From: Deltaproteobacteria bacterium
GTDB taxonomy: Bacteria; Desulfobacterota; DSM-4660; Desulfatiglandales; B25-G16
DNA length: 6,218 nt
Assembly (NCBI GenBank): GCA_018400255.1
Contig: JAGYMO010000015.1
Coordinates: forward strand, 1 to 6,218
Direction: 5' to 3'
This document shows, in pieces, positions 1 to 5,700 of this stretch. The number at the start of each line of letters is the position of its first letter. The stretch's first letter is position 1. Below the pieces are notes generated by a model. That model had not been told where the DNA came from, searched no databases, and saw only the letters and a program-made list of their open reading frames with translations. Made by a program: the position numbers and the translations under genes.

Positions 1-126
1 GCCACGGCTTTAGCCGTGGATGAATGCGCCTATAGTCGGGATGTCGCACCACTGAGCCCCGCCGTTCGCGAAGCGAATCGGCGAAACCAAGTGGTGTCGA
101 GGGCTTGCCCGTGGGGCTCCACTGAG
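1..126 (+). ncRNA. Structured pseudoknot RNA, likely omega-RNA/right end of an IS200/IS605-type element (partial)
   Basis: Seen: a dense set of perfect pairings. Hairpin CCACGGCT/AGCCGTGG (2-9 with 12-19). Stem CACCACT/AGTGGTG (47-53 with 90-96). Stem GAGCCCC/GGGGCTC (54-60 with 113-119), which crosses the previous stem and so forms a pseudoknot. A hairpin 61-69 with 73-82 (bulged T78, loop GAA) and a small GGGC/GCCC hairpin (101-104 with 107-110). The 7-mer CACTGAG recurs at 50-56 and 120-126. Known: right ends of IS200/IS605-type elements carry a CCACGGCTTTAGCCGTGG-like hairpin, and TnpB guide RNAs are transcribed from this end with a pseudoknotted scaffold. Inferred: this is the 3' part of such an element, with tnpB outside the window to the left. 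The exact 3' boundary (guide start) cannot be fixed. No TnpB or IscB coding sequence is visible downstream. An IscB/HEARO-type RNA or another structured RNA remains possible. Confidence 0.42.
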
Positions 127-397
127 AAAGGTATCTGTATAATTATTGATATCCCAATAGTATTCCAGCAAGCCGAGGGGAAAAACGTAGGTTAATCATT
201 TATCGATCTTGCCGTCAATGAATACATGAATGTGCCATAAGGGCCTGTAAAAAGCATGAGGGCAACATGGGATATGTCAAAAATACATTGATATGAATGA
301 TATGCCTCATCATGCTATGACAGCATAATCCTCAGAGATTCCTATCCGCCTGATGGCACTATTTAATGACATTGTTTACGACGACCGTGGAGGAAAA
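127..397. other. Non-coding stretch between the structured RNA and the exporter gene
   Basis: I see no convincing gene in this stretch. No ORF with a ribosome site is apparent on either strand and no clear promoter was found for the downstream exporter. Small inverted repeats (for example ATGCT/AGCAT around 312-326) look like chance. The stretch probably combines sequence outside the end of the upstream element with the exporter's own leader. Confidence 0.4.
389..393 (+). promoter_or_regulatory. Shine-Dalgarno site GGAGG deciding the exporter start
   Basis: GGAGG followed by AAAA and then GTG at 398. The upstream in-frame ATG at 353 has no comparable site, so this supports initiation at the GTG. 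Confidence 0.6.
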
Positions 398-1057
398 GTG
401 TTTCGCCTTATTGTCACTGGTTTATCAACTGGATTAGTTTTGCAGCTTGCAATTGGACCTGTGTTCTTCTTTATCCTGAATATTTCCCTGCAGCGAACGC
501 TTGTCGATGGATTATGTTCCGTATTTGCGGTGACCGTTGTTGATTATTTCTATATCATCCTGGCGATTATCGGGGTGGGAAAATTATTAGAGAAAAAGAC
601 AATACAGAAAAAATTAGCCCTCATAAGTTCTGTTGTGCTCATCATATTTGGTATTGCTATGCTTGTTTCATCCAGGGGCATCTTAGCAGGGGCCACAATA
701 CAGTCTACTCATCAGGTATCGAATTATTGGTCCAGCTTTCTCTCGGCGTTATTGCTGACGATATCAAGCCCATTGACGATCGTGTTCTGGACAGGTCTTT
801 TTGCCGCAAAAGCCATAGAGTATAATTATACGAAACGGCAACTGGTGATCTTTGGAATCTCTGCTGGACTTGCAACAGTGTTGTTTCTTGGCTGTTCTGT
901 TGTTGTGCTTTCTTTTATAAAGGCATCTGTTCCGATACTTCTTGTCAGGCTCCTTAATGTTCTGGTTGGTGTGTTGTTAATACTGTATGGTGCGATACGA
1001 TTTTTTGCCGTTATCAAGAGTAACACCTCATTGCGCACTGGCGAGGAAAGGTTTTGA
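398..1057 (+). CDS. LysE/RhtB-family amino-acid exporter-like membrane protein
   Basis: A 219-aa, strongly hydrophobic protein with about six membrane segments (roughly residues 4-26, 38-60, 72-92, 112-137, 146-172 and 183-205). The first segment ends in a GLSTGLVLQLAIGP stretch matching the G-x-x-x-G-x-x-P-G-P region of the LysE/RhtB family. The segment around SSPLTIVFWTGLFA (123-136) matches the family's N-P-K/x-x-x-x-F-W/F region. The family exports amino acids or similar small metabolites from the cytoplasm; the substrate cannot be told here. An ATG at 353 would add 15 hydrophilic residues outside the family pattern and lacks a ribosome site. GTG 398 has GGAGG four bases upstream and gives the usual family length of about 205-220 aa, so it is preferred. 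The gene converges on the truncated integrase and stops about 40 bp from where integrase homology ends. Its C-terminus looks complete. It lies outside the cassette array. Confidence 0.85.
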   Translation: MFRLIVTGLSTGLVLQLAIGPVFFFILNISLQRTLVDGLCSVFAVTVVDYFYIILAIIGVGKLLEKKTIQKKLALISSVVLIIFGIAMLVSSRGILAGATIQSTHQVSNYWSSFLSALLLTISSPLTIVFWTGLFAAKAIEYNYTKRQLVIFGISAGLATVLFLGCSVVVLSFIKASVPILLVRLLNVLVGVLLILYGAIRFFAVIKSNTSLRTGEERF

Positions 1058-1099
1058 CAGGCATGGAGCGATGATATTCTCCCATGAAGACCAGGCTGA

Positions 1100-1294
1100 G
1101 TCCACAGCCAAATGAGTAAGGAAAGCCTCTATTTTGGCGTCACCATCTTTCAAATCATCACGAGATATCATGTGATGAAAAAATACATAGCGTTTAATCC
1201 AATCACAATAAGACCTTTAAGTATGAATGGAATAGTGTCCCAGGCGCATAGTATTATGAACTTGATCGAGTAATTTAAGATTTTGTTTTGACAT
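1100..1294 (-). pseudogene. intI: Integron integrase, 5' fragment with nonsense codon
   Basis: Read on the - strand from ATG 1294-1292, the frame gives about 65 residues typical of an integron integrase N-terminus (SAM-like core-binding domain of tyrosine recombinases). Matching pieces are KLLDQV (7-12), LGHYSIHT (18-25), SYCDWIKRYVFFH (28-40) and IEAFLTHLAV (55-64). Codon 26 (1219-1217) is TAA where the family has Glu in its R-T-E-Q/K-S/A-Y motif, consistent with a GAA-to-TAA change. After HLAVD homology ends. The frame runs on without family resemblance to TGA at 1030-1028, inside the 3' end of the exporter gene. The catalytic domain with its R-H-R-Y residues and the integron-specific insert are absent, so at least three quarters of the gene are missing. 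Orientation is the normal one: divergent from the cassettes, with attI just beyond the start codon. It cannot yield an active integrase. Confidence 0.88.
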
Positions 1295-1316
1295 GTTAAT
1301 TGCGTCTATGTATAAA
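1288..1316 (+). promoter_or_regulatory. Probable cassette promoter (Pc-like), sigma-70 type
   Basis: TTGACA at 1288-1293, a 17-bp spacer, and TATAAA at 1311-1316: consensus -35, ideal spacing and a 5/6 -10 box. It reads into the cassette array and lies across the start codon of the intI fragment. Pc promoters of mobile integrons are likewise located in intI or between intI and attI. Transcription would begin near 1323, giving a leader of about 180 nt that contains the palindrome at 1397-1425. Confidence 0.65.
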
Positions 1317-1396
1317 TAAATTTATCGTTAATTGAATCAGTAATTTTAATAGTAGAGATTTATTTATGTAATAAAAAACATCAAATATCAAGAAAA

Positions 1397-1425
1397 TTTT
1401 ACCTGATAATTATTATCAGGTAAAA
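1397..1425. promoter_or_regulatory. Perfect 13-bp palindrome with TTATCAGGT arms (possible operator or leader hairpin)
   Basis: TTTTACCTGATAA (1397-1409), three bases, then its exact complement (1413-1425). The TTATCAGGT half-site occurs again singly at 1454-1462. The palindrome sits between the intI start and attI, downstream of the cassette promoter and upstream of where an intI promoter would be. It could be a repressor operator for either transcript, a hairpin in the cassette leader, or part of the integrase-binding region. There is no T-run after it on the + strand, which argues against an intrinsic terminator in that direction. It does not fit the CTGT-N8-ACAG LexA box known from several intI promoters. 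Confidence 0.5.
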
Positions 1426-1443
1426 GTGACTCGTTTTAAGGGT

Positions 1444-1491
1444 ACTTATCAACTTATCAGGTCAAATTGGCCTGTTAATCAATGGTTGGGC
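1444..1491 (+). other. attI: attI recombination site (core GTTGGGC)
   Basis: GTTGGGC at 1485-1491 fits the integron core consensus GTTRRRY exactly. It is the exact complement of the inverse core GCCCAAC (2156-2162) in the attC of the first cassette, as expected when a cassette sits at attI. It lies about 190 bp from the intI start, in the usual place. Upstream are a tandem 8-bp repeat ACTTATCA (1444-1451 and 1452-1459) and a TTATCAGGT half-site, which may be accessory integrase-binding sites. The left limit is uncertain; only the core is firm. Confidence 0.7.
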
Positions 1492-1495
1492 ATTG

Positions 1496-1500
1496 GGAGG
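1496..1500 (+). promoter_or_regulatory. Shine-Dalgarno site GGAGG deciding the start of cassette gene 1
   Basis: GGAGG five bases after the attI core, followed by four bases and GTG 1505. An in-frame TTG at 1493 lies upstream of this site, has no ribosome site of its own and would overlap the site, so GTG is preferred. Confidence 0.6.
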
Positions 1501-1504
1501 GGGA

Positions 1505-2179
1505 GTGTCGAAACCTGTTATAGAAGCCCATAACCTTAATGATCTTCGGCAACATCTGACCGGTCCTATTTTACGCTGGTCAAAAAATCCGGATGGTGGA
1601 TTTACAATCTACCTGTCAGAAGGTTCAGCCATAAAAGTTCGAGGGGTTCGGGCGATAGAGAGAGGAAACCACCTTCTTCTGAGGGATCGTTCTGATAATC
1701 GTCTCATGATTCCATTATCGGCGATTCGTCTGAAGAGTAAGTGGTGGCACTCGATGTTCTTGTCAATAATTGGTCTGGTCATCTCTCTTTTACTCGGGTT
1801 TTCTGCAAATCTCGGTTTTCATTGGTTTCAGAAGCCTAAGCCCACAATTGAACAACAAATTGAAGAATTGGATAGCATACAAACCTCGCTTATTAAGTTA
1901 CGGAAATATGTCACATCCCAGCAGGAGACTCTAAGAGAGCTTTCTGATAATCTGCACAAACTCAAAAAGGAGAAATCAACTATTGAGACAATTTTGGATA
2001 CCGACCGAGAGAAAGTTCAGGCTCTACTAAACTATGCAGGCAAAAGAAACCCAATCGATAGGTGGATTGAATGGGGCATCGCTTTTCTGATCGGAGTATT
2101 TTCTAGCTTAGTCGCAACATTACTTTGGCACTATTTCAGAAACATCAGAAAGATTGCCCAACAACAGGATTCAGTCTGA
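1505..2179 (+). CDS. Hypothetical membrane protein: TM, coiled coil, TM (cassette 1)
   Basis: A 224-aa protein of no family I recognise. Residues 1-80 form a soluble, mixed, beta-rich-looking segment (GGFTIYLSEGSAIKVRG at 31-47). A membrane segment follows at about 83-105 (FLSIIGLVISLLLGF). Residues about 113-175 are a charged heptad-like coiled coil with many Glu, Lys, Leu and Gln. A second membrane segment lies at about 187-209 (IEWGIAFLIGVFSSLVATL), followed by a basic tail (RNIRK). Arg/Lys before the first and after the second segment suggest both ends are cytoplasmic and the coiled coil periplasmic. Similar architectures occur in membrane effectors and in scaffolding proteins, but no function can be assigned. 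The start is GTG with GGAGG upstream, 13 nt past the attI core. The last codons overlap attC1, as is usual for tightly packed cassettes. Transcription is likely from the promoter at 1288. Confidence 0.8.
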   Translation: MSKPVIEAHNLNDLRQHLTGPILRWSKNPDGGFTIYLSEGSAIKVRGVRAIERGNHLLLRDRSDNRLMIPLSAIRLKSKWWHSMFLSIIGLVISLLLGFSANLGFHWFQKPKPTIEQQIEELDSIQTSLIKLRKYVTSQQETLRELSDNLHKLKKEKSTIETILDTDREKVQALLNYAGKRNPIDRWIEWGIAFLIGVFSSLVATLLWHYFRNIRKIAQQQDSV

Positions 2180-2258
2180 CACAAAAAGCCATCGGACTTT
2201 TGTGGTAAATCATAATGCCTTGTCTGGCTTTTTGTGCAGCTGATCCTGAGCGCTATGT
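2156..2258 (+). other. attC: attC1, recombination site ending cassette 1 (103 nt)
   Basis: Inverse core GCCCAAC (2156-2162, exact RYYYAAC) is the complement of the attI core GTTGGGC. The arms fold into a long stem: 2165-2174 with 2240-2248, CTG 2176-2178 with CAG 2237-2239, and the 12-bp block CACAAAAAGCCA/TGGCTTTTTGTG (2180-2191 with 2225-2236). Three single bases on the left arm stay unpaired (one T of 2170/2171, T2175 and A2179), like the extrahelical bases that give attC its polarity. The 3' core reads GCTATGT (2252-2258) instead of GTTATGT, a T-to-C change in the conserved GTT that should impair recombination. The tip is a variable 33-nt segment. The site overlaps the end of the preceding gene and ends 18 nt before the next start. 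Confidence 0.72.
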
Positions 2259-2276
2259 CTCTTAAAGGAGGATCGA

Positions 2277-3266
2277 ATGTGGTTCGAAGCACTCACCGGT
2301 TTTCGTGAAGAATCTCCAAAACAAGTTCGTGAGAATATGTCAGTTGATGGCAACTTATTGAAGTCTCACATAAACGGCAAAGAATATGTCTGCGGGTTGT
2401 TAGAAACTCCATCGTTAGCTGAATTACGAGATCGTGTTAATCACAGTAAAAGTCATTTTGGAAAAATATCTATTCGTGAAATAGTAGCTAATGTTCAACA
2501 GCTCCACATTGATGAGTCAAATGCAGGCTCGTTGTTTCAAGTAGCTTCACAATTTAACCTGCTCGAAATGGTGTCCCCCGATGTTACGCCAGAAGACGGC
2601 GTTGGACGCTATGAATATGATCGGACGCAGGGACCAGCCTGTGCTATAGCAGCAGGCGCAGGAACAATATATCGAAATTATTTTGTGAATGTTAATGGAC
2701 AATCAGGTCAAACATCCAAAAATCAAATAGACTGTCTTGCAGGCATTGGAACAAAGTTAGGGAACGTGGATAACCGTCTTTGGGAAATGAGAAATGGTTA
2801 TGCTTTGGCATCCGAAGAAGGATTGATAGAGATCACAAATAAAATCAAATCAGCAACTGAATCAGAGGTCGATGAGCTAAGAAAGTTGCTACGCATTGGT
2901 ATTCAGTGGAACACAGAAGTAACATTAAGCAATTCAAAACACACAGTTACACAAGCATATTGTTCAGCCCTGCCCGTTGCATATTCACAACAATCGTCAG
3001 AACGCTGGGCAAGCTTTGCTCGAATTATTTTAGAAGCTTCATACGAATCAACCATATGTGCAGCTATTTTGAATTCCATGAAGACTGGCAACAGTAAAGT
3101 ATATCTAACGCTTATAGGAGGTGGTGCATTCGGTAATGAAAGAGCATGGATAATAAACGCAATCAAACGTCCGTTGGAACTCTATCAGCATATTGACCTT
3201 GATGTTGTCATTGTAAGTCATGGATATTCAAATAGTCATGTACAAGAATTAATTCGCCAGTTTTAG
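2277..3266 (+). CDS. Hypothetical protein, possibly macrodomain/PARG-like (cassette 2)
   Basis: A 329-aa soluble protein without signal peptide or membrane segment. The N-terminus (WFEALTGF, residues 2-9) and the block at 111-135 (RYEYDRTQGPACAIAAGAG then TIYRNY) look like strongly conserved family motifs. The C-terminal piece VYLTLIGGGAFGNERAWI (275-292) followed by an Asp/Val-rich strand (DLDVVIVSHG, 307-316) resembles the end of macrodomains of the bacterial poly(ADP-ribose) glycohydrolase type, where G-x-G-A-F-G-N binds ADP-ribose. If so, QFNLLEM (92-98) would sit at the N-F/A-N position. This is resemblance by eye, not proven homology. The product could hydrolyse or bind ADP-ribose, or be an uncharacterised fold. 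ATG 2277 is preceded by AAAGGAGG with five bases spacing, a very strong ribosome site. The gene sits between attC1 and attC2 as a single-gene cassette, with no own promoter seen. Confidence 0.75.
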   Translation: MWFEALTGFREESPKQVRENMSVDGNLLKSHINGKEYVCGLLETPSLAELRDRVNHSKSHFGKISIREIVANVQQLHIDESNAGSLFQVASQFNLLEMVSPDVTPEDGVGRYEYDRTQGPACAIAAGAGTIYRNYFVNVNGQSGQTSKNQIDCLAGIGTKLGNVDNRLWEMRNGYALASEEGLIEITNKIKSATESEVDELRKLLRIGIQWNTEVTLSNSKHTVTQAYCSALPVAYSQQSSERWASFARIILEASYESTICAAILNSMKTGNSKVYLTLIGGGAFGNERAWIINAIKRPLELYQHIDLDVVIVSHGYSNSHVQELIRQF

Positions 3267-3299
3267 AACCGGAGAATGTGCGAAGACTTAAAAAACAAG

Positions 3300-3358
3300 A
3301 CATAACAGTCATTCAACTGGACAGCCCTATCGGGCTGCCGGTTAACTCGTTGTTATGT
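3300..3358 (+). other. attC: attC2, recombination site ending cassette 2 (59 nt)
   Basis: A textbook small attC. R box ACATAACA/TGTTATGT (3300-3307 with 3351-3358, 8 bp). An unpaired central spacer of seven bases on each side (3308-3314 and 3344-3350). L box AACTGG/CCGGTT (3315-3320 with 3338-3343, one G-T pair). One extrahelical A at 3321. Terminal stem CAGCCC/GGGCTG (3322-3327 with 3332-3337) with a TATC loop. The core is GTTATGT (3352-3358). It starts 33 nt after the stop of the 329-aa gene. The next gene starts 59 nt past the core. Confidence 0.85.
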
Positions 3359-3417
3359 TTCTTGGGGCCGTGTATCAACCATGAATACGCAATCAATTTC
3401 TGAATCTGGAGCTTTAA

Positions 3418-5685
3418 ATGCGAGTATGCATCCATAGGGGTACTCATGAGATTGGCGGGACTTGCATTGAGATTGAATCCCAGAGTAAGCGTATAGTTTT
3501 AGATATCGGGTTACCTTTGGAATCCGAATTATCTGATACTCCTCTTCCACCAGTTTCAGGCTTTAGAGGGTTTGATTCTTCTTTGCTAGGGGTATTCATT
3601 TCCCATCCACATCTTGACCACTATGGGCTTGCACCAAAATTGCTCCAAGAAATACCGGTGCTAATCGGTTCAGCTGCCCTACGAATTTTAGAGGCGGCCA
3701 GCCAGTTTATCCCTTCTGAAGTCAATTTTAAAAACACCATTGAAATTAAAGATAAGACACCAATTACTATTGGTCCATTCACGTTGACTCCGTACCTAGT
3801 TGATCATTCAGCCTATGATGCATACGGCCTTCTGGTCGAAGCAGATGGACAGCGTCTTTTCTATTCCGGGGATTTTCGCGGGCATGGACGCAAAGGTAAA
3901 CTCCTTGATCGTTTTGTCGCTCAACCACCCAAGGACATTGATGTATTGTTAATGGAGGGATCAACCCTGGGCCGATTCGGTGTGGACGACAAATATCCCT
4001 CTGAATCGGAGCTGGAAAGCAAGTTCCTTGAGACGTTCGATAGCACGAAAGGGATGCCATTGGTTTGGTGCTCAGGGCAAAATATAGATCGACTGGTCAC
4101 TATCTACCGGGCATGCAGGCATTCTGGAAGACAGTTCATTACAGACATGTATACGGCTTGCGTACTGCAATCCATTGGAAATAAACGACTTCCACAGCCC
4201 GGATGGACAGGCTTTCGCGTATATTTGCCATGGCTTCAGAAACAGACAATTATCAGGAAGGAACTATTCGCTCTGGCAAAATCATTTGCACCGTGGAGAA
4301 TTTACCCTGAGCAAATTAAGAAAGAAGCAACCAAGTTGGTGATGTTGTTTCGTCCTTCGATGAGAACAGACCTTGAAAAAGCCGATTGTCTTGAAGGTGC
4401 GACCCTCATTTACTCTATGTGGTCAGGTTATCTTGAACGTGATCAGTACCATCCTCTTGTGGACTGGCTGGTCGAAAAATCAATTCCTTTAGTGCACTGC
4501 CACACCTCTGGCCACGCCCCAATATCAGATCTGAAGCGCCTTGCCAATGCCCTTGCCCCAAAGATGCTTGTCCCAATCCATTCTTTTGAGCCTGCACAAT
4601 TTGCCGATCATTTTGAGAATGTTGTACTGAAAAGTGATGGTCAGTGGTGGGAGCCAATAAATAATCCTTCTATAGTCAACCTTAAAAATACAGAGGAAAC
4701 TATGAATGACGATATAATCCGTGAACTCAACAAAAAAATCAATTCTCAGACAGGGGGCGGTGGCAAATGGCCGTCATCATTTGATTACATCATTGAACCC
4801 AATCGACTAACTCTGCAAACGAATAGAACGATAGACAAATCGGGTTACCGGTGTCTTGATTCATGGGGAATCGCTCTTTATCATCATCTAAAAACAAAGC
4901 ATAAACTGGATATACAGGAAATACAGTTTGTCCTAAATAACAACGGCATGACAAAGTCTCCAAATGATGAGGCATTCAAGAGGAGAGTATCATACCTTCA
5001 AATTAACAATGGCCATATTCGTTTCAAAATCATCCATGACGATCATCCGGTAGTCCTTTACAACCAGAAAGAGTTATTTGAAAGACCCACAGGCGAAATA
5101 ATACACAACTTCCTAAATTCGCGTGGAGACGATGACAAAGGGCACTTACTTGAAAAATCGTTTCAGGCTTTCTTATTTGGAAAAGGCATGGAGACTAAAA
5201 CCAGAACAAATGACAGGCTTGCAATACTGGGCAAGGATTTCTTCCAACTGAAAAAGAAACAATATGGAGTCTTAAGAGAATTCCCAACCGGCGCATTTAA
5301 TGAAAGCGTCCACGAATGCAATCGGCTTACCCCTACTGAATTCGTTGATATCGTGACCCTCAATCGTTTAGGGTATCTGTCTGTTATTGAATTAAAGCTC
5401 GATGATCCAAAATTGGAGGTGATGTCTCAAATACTGGATTATGCACTGTATTTTGCGTGCTATAAGGATCAAATCCTCGATGTTCTAAATAAGAAACCAG
5501 GCTTAAACATGAAACCCCTCAAAGACAAAATAATATGTTACGTGGTAAATAATCGCTTTCATCCACGTTTCGATGATATCTTTCAGTATTACAGCACAAA
5601 GGGGAAATCCTATAAATTCCAGATACTCAAAGTAGTGCTCGGTTCCACCACAGAATATCCGGTATACGACATGATTGAAACATAA
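3418..5685 (+). CDS. MBL/beta-CASP (RNase J-like) nuclease fused to a PD-(D/E)XK nuclease-like domain (cassette 3)
   Basis: A 755-aa cytoplasmic protein. Residues 1-185 are a metallo-beta-lactamase fold with the metal motifs HPHLDH (63-68), VDHS (128-131, H130) and SGDF (150-153, D152), then MEGST (179-183) at the motif A position. Residues about 190-345 fit the beta-CASP insert. Then come HTSGHA (362-367, H366, motif B) and PIHS (386-389, H388, motif C). All catalytic positions of the RNase J/CPSF73-like group are present, with Glu180 where Asp is commoner. From about 429 a second part begins. It carries E579, FVDIV (642-646, D644), VIELK (656-660) and SQILDYA (670-676), the D, E-x-K and Q pattern of PD-(D/E)XK nucleases. 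The protein should cut RNA and/or DNA; substrate and role are unknown. The start has GGAG six bases upstream. Met429 has its own ribosome site, so a separate C-terminal product is possible. Gene boundaries are firm. Confidence 0.85.
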   Translation: MRVCIHRGTHEIGGTCIEIESQSKRIVLDIGLPLESELSDTPLPPVSGFRGFDSSLLGVFISHPHLDHYGLAPKLLQEIPVLIGSAALRILEAASQFIPSEVNFKNTIEIKDKTPITIGPFTLTPYLVDHSAYDAYGLLVEADGQRLFYSGDFRGHGRKGKLLDRFVAQPPKDIDVLLMEGSTLGRFGVDDKYPSESELESKFLETFDSTKGMPLVWCSGQNIDRLVTIYRACRHSGRQFITDMYTACVLQSIGNKRLPQPGWTGFRVYLPWLQKQTIIRKELFALAKSFAPWRIYPEQIKKEATKLVMLFRPSMRTDLEKADCLEGATLIYSMWSGYLERDQYHPLVDWLVEKSIPLVHCHTSGHAPISDLKRLANALAPKMLVPIHSFEPAQFADHFENVVLKSDGQWWEPINNPSIVNLKNTEETMNDDIIRELNKKINSQTGGGGKWPSSFDYIIEPNRLTLQTNRTIDKSGYRCLDSWGIALYHHLKTKHKLDIQEIQFVLNNNGMTKSPNDEAFKRRVSYLQINNGHIRFKIIHDDHPVVLYNQKELFERPTGEIIHNFLNSRGDDDKGHLLEKSFQAFLFGKGMETKTRTNDRLAILGKDFFQLKKKQYGVLREFPTGAFNESVHECNRLTPTEFVDIVTLNRLGYLSVIELKLDDPKLEVMSQILDYALYFACYKDQILDVLNKKPGLNMKPLKDKIICYVVNNRFHPRFDDIFQYYSTKGKSYKFQILKVVLGSTTEYPVYDMIET
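4692..4704 (+). promoter_or_regulatory. Possible internal ribosome site and ATG within the 755-aa gene
   Basis: AGAGG at 4692-4696, five bases, then ATG 4702-4704, in frame as Met429, exactly where the MBL/beta-CASP part has ended. It could yield a 327-aa protein carrying only the PD-(D/E)XK-like domain, or be the relic of a once separate gene. Confidence 0.35.
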
Positions 5686-5698
5686 TATTATGTTATGT
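5680..5698 (+). other. attC: Collapsed attC remnant (attC3) between cassettes 3 and 4
   Basis: ACATAAT (5680-5686), close to the inverse core ACATAAC of attC2 and attC4, is separated by only five bases from a full core GTTATGT (5692-5698). Both outer ends of an attC remain but the L boxes and stem are gone. ACATAATATTATGT (5680-5693) is also a perfect 14-bp palindrome. The stop codon of the 755-aa gene lies in the left end and the next gene starts 17 nt after the core, the spacing seen at attC1. Without a stem the site should not be foldable into a substrate, so cassettes 3 and 4 would move only as one unit. Confidence 0.55.
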
Positions 5699-5700
5699 GC

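Noticed and set aside
138..143. TATAAT as a -10 box for the exporter gene
   Set aside because: No -35 box at suitable spacing and about 250 bp from the start codon.
353..397. ATG 353 as exporter start
   Set aside because: No ribosome site, and the 15 extra residues are hydrophilic and unlike the family; GTG 398 has GGAGG.
1155..1178. TCATCAC/GTGATGA inverted repeat
   Set aside because: It lies within the integrase coding remnant and is explained by the codons there.
1397..1425. LexA box controlling intI
   Set aside because: The arms give CTG-N11-CAG, not CTGT-N8-ACAG; only a general operator function can be proposed.
1493..1504. TTG 1493 as start of cassette gene 1
   Set aside because: The start would overlap the GGAGG that serves GTG 1505, and no site precedes it.
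2180..2236. AAAAAGCC/GGCTTTTT hairpin read as an intrinsic terminator
   Set aside because: The pairing continues outward to 2165/2248 with single-base bulges and is framed by GCCCAAC and GCTATGT, which fits attC better. Partial terminator activity is not excluded.
3381..3437. 18-codon ORF overlapping the start of the 755-aa gene (possible leader peptide)
   Set aside because: No Shine-Dalgarno sequence and no recognisable content; short enough to be chance.
3353..5363. Several open frames of 61-93 codons on the - strand
   Set aside because: They lie opposite the 755-aa gene, have no family resemblance or ribosome sites, and are shadows of its coding frame.
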